The notes beneath the pieces are model-generated. The model did not search any database. It saw only the letters and a program-made list of their open reading frames with translations, and was not told the DNA's origin. DNA of 16,924 nucleotides, taken from positions 1 to 16,924 of the forward strand of contig CAZCVY010000150.1 in the NCBI GenBank assembly GCA_964501985.1, read 5' to 3'. Shown in pieces: positions 13,688-16,924 of the stretch; position 1 is the stretch's first letter, and every line of letters begins with the position of its first letter. The DNA comes from Bog-366 sp964501985. GTDB taxonomy: Bacteria > Acidobacteriota > Terriglobia > UBA7540. Position numbers and translations under genes: made by a program.

Positions 13688-14215
13688 ATGCAGAGGATGA
13701 CAGAAAAAGGAGAAAATTGCTTCACTTTTTACGAAAAACAAAGCGGAATTTCCGAGCGTCCGCGCGGAGCAAGGAATGTCCCGAGGGACCAGCGCGGCGG
13801 ACCGGGCGTGGAGGGGCAGACCTTTGCGGAGATCGAGTCGGAAGGGTTGGGGAAGCGGTTGGCGAGAATCAGGGAGGAACTCCGCACCAGAACGTATCGC
13901 GCGCAACCCGTGCGACGGGCGATGAGGCCCAAGCCGGGGGGTGGCGAACGGCCACTGGGTATTCCCACGATTCGGGACCGGGTGGTACAGGCTGCGGCCA
14001 AGCTGGTGTTGGAGCCGATCTTCGAGGCAGATTGGGAACCCTGTGCTTATGGCTACCGGCCGCAGCGCAGCGCGCAGGACGCGATAGGGAAAGTGCACGA
14101 ACTTCTCTGTGCGGGCTACACCGAGGTGGTGGACGCCGATCTGTCCAAATACTTGGATGCTGCTTCATATTGCCCCCTGATTCATGAAAGCTCGTGGAAG
14201 AGTGTCGGATGTTGA
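13688..14215 (+). pseudogene. Truncated group II intron reverse transcriptase (LtrA-like)
   Basis: The N-terminal part of a group II intron-encoded protein: GPGVEGQTFAEIE, then LREELRT-like EELRTRTYRAQPVRRAM, KPGGGERPLGIPTIRDRVVQ, LEPIFEADWEPCAYGYRPQR and SAQDAIGKVHELLCAGYTEV, VVDADLSKYLD. These are RT blocks 0 to 3. Full proteins have 400-600 residues and a YADD catalytic box; here homology stops abruptly at the D of YLD (14156-14158) and the frame runs into unrelated residues to a stop at 14213-14215. YADD, the thumb/maturase and the HNH domains are missing. The first 30 residues are also poorly conserved. Domain V of the intron RNA is not seen, and only a short stretch precedes the ORF, so the intron itself is not intact. 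The break coincides with the end of the recombinase element. Start codon is uncertain. Confidence 0.85.
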
Positions 14216-16392
14216 CCCACGACTTTGATTCGCAAGCCTTTACGCCGTCCCTGCCGAACCAGCACGGCGTCGAGTTCGCCACGCTTTACACGCTGCAACA
14301 CCGTCTGCCGCGAAATGCCGAGTTTCAGCGTGGTTTCCAGCATGGGCAGGTACTCGGGCGGCGCTTGCGGCACGATGCGGGCACGCAACTCCTCGGTAAT
14401 GCGAATCTGCCAAGGCGCGCCGGGAGTGACTTGCTCGCCGGCAATGAAGCCGTCGGCCAGCCAACGGTGAATGCTGGAGGTATTCATGCCGAGAATTTGC
14501 GCGGCCTTCCGGATGCTGACCAACTCCCCGGAGGGCGGCTCAGACGGCGCTTGGAAACGCGGAATATCGCGATAGCGGCGCAGGCTGCCGACTTGGTTGG
14601 CGGTGAAGCGTTCCCCCTTGGCGGTGCGGCGTCCCTGACGATTCAGAATTCCGGCGATGACTTCATCAGGATAAAGAGCGGCCAGACGGCGCAAAAGCGA
14701 GATGGTATCTTCGTCGGTCCGGGGTCCCATCGGCCGGAAACGCGGGACGGGAACCTCCCGTGTCGTGATGGCGCCGCCGCGCCAGCGCAACGTCAGATGC
14801 ACTTGACCTTCCGCGCGCTTGAGATTTAAGGTCACTTCTTCCAGCAGGGTGCGTAGCAGTTCCTTGCGGTCACGGTCGGTGGTGGTGGGCGCATTCCAAA
14901 TTTGCCGAAGATCTCCGGCGAGCGTCTCGAGCCGCTGAAGTTGTTCGGGAGTAAGTGCACGCGGCCGCTGTTGTTCGCGGCGGTGCAGTTCCGCTTCGGC
15001 AGTCGCCAGGTCACGGAGACGGTTTTCCCATTCGGCCTCCAGGCCGCGAGCGACGAGCCGGTTCTCCGGCTCCACGGTGCGGTAGCGGCGCTCGGCCAGT
15101 TCTGCTTCGTAGCGTGTCCGTTCTACTTCCAAACGCCATTGCGACAAAGCGGCATCATGGTGGGCCTGGAGTTGTTCGACACTGAGCCGCAGGGCCTCGA
15201 CCGCGGCGGGAGTGACCGCCTCCAGAAAGGCATCAGACACTGCCTTGTCAATTCCAATACCGCCAACATTAAAGCAGTATACACCGCGCCCGTTGACCAG
15301 ATCCTTCCCCGCGCAGTGGTAACCGGGAGTGGAGTTGCGGCCGCGGTAGTGGGTGTGCAAACGGCGACCGCAATGCCCACAGACAGCGAGGCCTTGCAAC
15401 AAGGCGCAGCCCTCTCTCACCGCGCCTCCCGACTGATGGGGTTGGGGCCGCGTGTTGGCGTCGAGTCGAGCCTGATTCGCCTGGAAGATTGCCCAGTCGA
15501 TGAAGCCGGGATGGTGATCGGGAATGAGCACGGCCCATTGCTCCAAGGGAAGATGCCGGAGGCGTTTTTTGACGGTGCCCTGTTCATCAACGTAACGTTC
15601 ACACCGCGTCTTGCCGTAAGCGTAAGCGCCAGCATACACCGGATTGGTCAGAATGTGGTGGAGGGCCGTGTAAGTCGGGGCGACCCAACGAACTTGGCCA
15701 TCCGGTCCATCTTGCAGCGGGAAAGACAACTGTTCGGAGCGAAACCAGAGCCAGACACGGCGAGCGGAGCCAAACTCGGCGAAGCGCTCAAAGACGGTGC
15801 GCAGGGCACCGGTGACGGCTTCATCGGGATGAAAACGGACTTCGCCATCGCCTTCTCCCCAAACGAAACCCACCGGCAGGCCGCGACGCAGTTCTCCGCG
15901 CGCCGCCTTGTTGCGGATGCCCCCGTCCAGGCGAGCGCGCAGGACGTGCAGTTCGGCTTCACTCATCGTTCCCTTCAAGCCGAGCAGCAGTCGGTCGTTG
16001 AAGAGCGCCGGGTGATAGACGCCCTCGCTGTCGCCGATCAGCGTATCGGTGACCCCGCACAACTCCAGCAGGCGGTACCAATCGGCGTTGTTGCGGGCCA
16101 AGCGAGATACTTCCAGAACCAGCACGAGGCCCACGTGCGTCAAGGCCACCTCGCGGGTCAGGCGCGCGAAGCCGGAACGCTGATCGGTGCTGGAACCGGA
16201 CAGTCCCAGATCTTCGTCGATGAGGACCACCTGCTCGCGCGCCCAACCGAGTTGAGCGGCGCGTTCGGCCAAGGCGTATTGGCGGGCGGTGGACTCCCGG
16301 TTATGTTCGACCTGGGCGGGAGAGGATTGGCGCAGGTAGACGAAGGCGGCGCGCTGCCGGTGCGCGGGTTGAATTTTGGACAGGTCAGTCAT
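14182..16392 (-). CDS. Large serine recombinase with C-terminal helix-turn-helix segments
   Basis: 736 residues. The N-terminal resolvase domain has VYLRQSSPAQVEHNRES (18-34) with the nucleophile at Ser23 (RxS), DEDLGLSGSS (59-68), LVLEVSRLARNNADW (91-105) and MSEAELHVLRARL (143-155). The recombinase domain follows (LTNPVYAGAYAYGK, 248-261). A zinc ribbon is formed by Cys338, Cys341, Cys360 and Cys373. A coiled coil covers about 405-480. Beyond 620 are two short helix-turn-helix-like segments (SIRKAAQILGMNTSSIHRWL and LKLGISRQTVLQRVKRGELD) of the excisionase/MerR kind, an addition absent from simple phage integrases. It would catalyse cutting and joining of the element through a phosphoserine intermediate. 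The ATG overlaps the stop of the 53-aa gene by 8 bases. All catalytic residues appear intact. Confidence 0.9.
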   Translation of the reverse strand: MTDLSKIQPAHRQRAAFVYLRQSSPAQVEHNRESTARQYALAERAAQLGWAREQVVLIDEDLGLSGSSTDQRSGFARLTREVALTHVGLVLVLEVSRLARNNADWYRLLELCGVTDTLIGDSEGVYHPALFNDRLLLGLKGTMSEAELHVLRARLDGGIRNKAARGELRRGLPVGFVWGEGDGEVRFHPDEAVTGALRTVFERFAEFGSARRVWLWFRSEQLSFPLQDGPDGQVRWVAPTYTALHHILTNPVYAGAYAYGKTRCERYVDEQGTVKKRLRHLPLEQWAVLIPDHHPGFIDWAIFQANQARLDANTRPQPHQSGGAVREGCALLQGLAVCGHCGRRLHTHYRGRNSTPGYHCAGKDLVNGRGVYCFNVGGIGIDKAVSDAFLEAVTPAAVEALRLSVEQLQAHHDAALSQWRLEVERTRYEAELAERRYRTVEPENRLVARGLEAEWENRLRDLATAEAELHRREQQRPRALTPEQLQRLETLAGDLRQIWNAPTTTDRDRKELLRTLLEEVTLNLKRAEGQVHLTLRWRGGAITTREVPVPRFRPMGPRTDEDTISLLRRLAALYPDEVIAGILNRQGRRTAKGERFTANQVGSLRRYRDIPRFQAPSEPPSGELVSIRKAAQILGMNTSSIHRWLADGFIAGEQVTPGAPWQIRITEELRARIVPQAPPEYLPMLETTLKLGISRQTVLQRVKRGELDAVLVRQGRRKGLRIKVVGQHPTLFHELS

Positions 16393-16546
16393 TGGCTTCC
16401 TCCTGGCCCGGATGGGCTTGGACCGCTTGGCGCAACAGAGGCGCCAGAGTTTCTATGACCGTCCGTTTGGGTTCGTCGTCGAGTTGCTCCCACAGGCGGG
16501 TCTCCGGAAGTGGGAGGTCGATAAGCTTCAGAGGCAGTTGACGCAT
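16385..16546 (-). CDS. 53-aa protein co-encoded with the recombinase
   Basis: Starts at the ATG at 16546 with AGGAG 4 bases before it and ends inside the recombinase start, overlapping it by 8 bases. The sequence (MRQLPLKLIDLPLPETRLWE, then QLDDEPKRTVIETLAPLLRQ) resembles small proteins with a W..L....R...I..LA.L pattern that commonly precede this type of recombinase. It is helical and probably an accessory factor; its function is unknown. It lies entirely inside the end of the DUF5372-like frame. Confidence 0.7.
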   Translation of the reverse strand: MRQLPLKLIDLPLPETRLWEQLDDEPKRTVIETLAPLLRQAVQAHPGQEEAND

Positions 16547-16826
16547 GGCTCTCCTGGTCTGCCCGAGGTAGCACGCGGGCATCGATCGTGCGGCTGAGGA
16601 GAGCATCGACGAGGCGCCGAAGCTGAAGCAAGTCTTCAGGAACGCCGAGCAAGGGAGGATTAGGCACGCGGGCGCCGGGTTCGAAGTCTGTCCACTCGGC
16701 GGGGACCATGGACTTGCTTCCATCCGGCAAAATCATGACGAACTTCAAGAGGCCACGGCGGTGCGTGTGTCGGAGAACCTGCAGAGATTGACCTTCAAAG
16801 GCGTGGTGCGAGCGGGTGATGGTCAC
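16389..16826 (-). CDS. DUF5372-like protein of the recombinase element
   Basis: 145 residues from a GTG at 16826 with GGAG a few bases before it. Residues 1-55 carry the family pattern: VTITRSHHAFEGQSLQVL, then LLKFVMILPDGSKSMVPAEW TDFE-like sequence. Residues 60-95 (LLGVPEDLLQLRRLVDALLS) are plausible protein. From about 96 the sequence becomes low-complexity (STASEAYRPPTSG, SGASVAPSGPSPSGPGGSQ), and this part is antagonised by the better-looking 53-aa frame in the same bases, so the natural end may be earlier and the stop lost. The frame is also open from 16826 to the window end (DFPERV precedes the GTG), so the true start may lie further upstream. The family assignment is from memory. Function is unknown. 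Confidence 0.65.
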   Translation of the reverse strand: MTITRSHHAFEGQSLQVLRHTHRRGLLKFVMILPDGSKSMVPAEWTDFEPGARVPNPPLLGVPEDLLQLRRLVDALLSRTIDARVLPRADQESHASTASEAYRPPTSGDPPVGATRRRTQTDGHRNSGASVAPSGPSPSGPGGSQ

Positions 16827-16924
16827 CCGCTCCGGGAAGTCCTGAAGGTGGGTAGTGTGTCGCGGTGTTCTTCGATACCATTCCCCACGGCGAACTGATG
16901 CCGTCAGTGGCTCGACGGATCGTG

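Larger units (their letters stand above)
14155..16924 (-). mobile_element. Serine-recombinase mobile element, one end visible
   Basis: A block of overlapping minus-strand genes (DUF5372-like, 53-aa protein, large serine recombinase) adjoins the broken reverse transcriptase; the abrupt loss of RT homology at about 14156-14160 marks the likely left boundary, only about 22 bp beyond the recombinase stop. The other boundary is past the window end. No terminal inverted repeat or target duplication can be checked with one end. Confidence 0.7.

Noticed and set aside
13665..13690. GTGCG as the 5' end of a group II intron
   Set aside because: Only about 20 bp separate it from the RT frame; an intron would need several hundred bases of domains I-III in between.
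14902..16458. Long plus-strand open frame (518 codons) opposite the recombinase
   Set aside because: The recombinase on the other strand has clear catalytic motifs; this frame has none and is a GC-driven shadow.

Overview
The window is a GC-rich bacterial chromosomal segment in which genes are separated by unusually repeat-laden spacers. Gene content (a Tat-exported SelA-like PLP enzyme, a propeller-repeat sensor-like secreted protein, PIN-type toxin modules, a VIT-rubrerythrin fusion) and the style of the intergenic repeats suggest an acidobacterial genome, probably from soil. That assignment rests on impression from the families, not on a marker gene. No rRNA, tRNA or CRISPR array was found.

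Layout. 1-1590: two minus-strand genes, the 5' part of a SelA/DgaE-like PLP enzyme with a Tat signal (running off the window) and a divergent protein-isoaspartate O-methyltransferase homologue. 1895-3674: two minus-strand toxin-antitoxin-like pairs, a PIN toxin with an unclassified partner and a DUF5615/DUF433 pair, both with 4-bp GTGA overlaps. 3841-4215: a small membrane-anchored protein of unknown function. 4767-7817: plus-strand metabolic genes: GDP-mannose 3,5-epimerase (nucleotide-sugar synthesis), an MbfA-type ferritin-like/VIT iron transporter, and ribose-5-phosphate isomerase B. 7973-10835: a conserved hypothetical protein and a large exported protein with beta-propeller repeats followed by a helical domain. 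10933-12864: minus-strand HtrA/DegP-type periplasmic protease and a PilZ (c-di-GMP binding) protein. 12865-13687: a long non-coding stretch. 13688-16924: a group II intron reverse transcriptase cut off in mid-domain and abutted tail to tail by a mobile element (large serine recombinase, a 53-aa protein and a DUF5372-like protein) that continues past the window end.

The most striking non-gene content is structural. Four copies of a 37-bp REP-like palindromic sequence form two inverted pairs. A nested inverted repeat fills the mbfA-rpiB gap. A block after rpiB can fold into mutually exclusive hairpins. Three tandem copies of a roughly 20-bp sequence sit just before the broken reverse transcriptase.

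Most genes look like independent units rather than one pathway. The clear functional couplings are the two toxin-antitoxin pairs and the overlapping genes of the recombinase element. I see no strong case for a wholly new defence system here. The best candidates for undescribed biology are the unclassified partner of the PIN toxin, the recombinase element with its possible recognition repeats, and the REP-like pairs.
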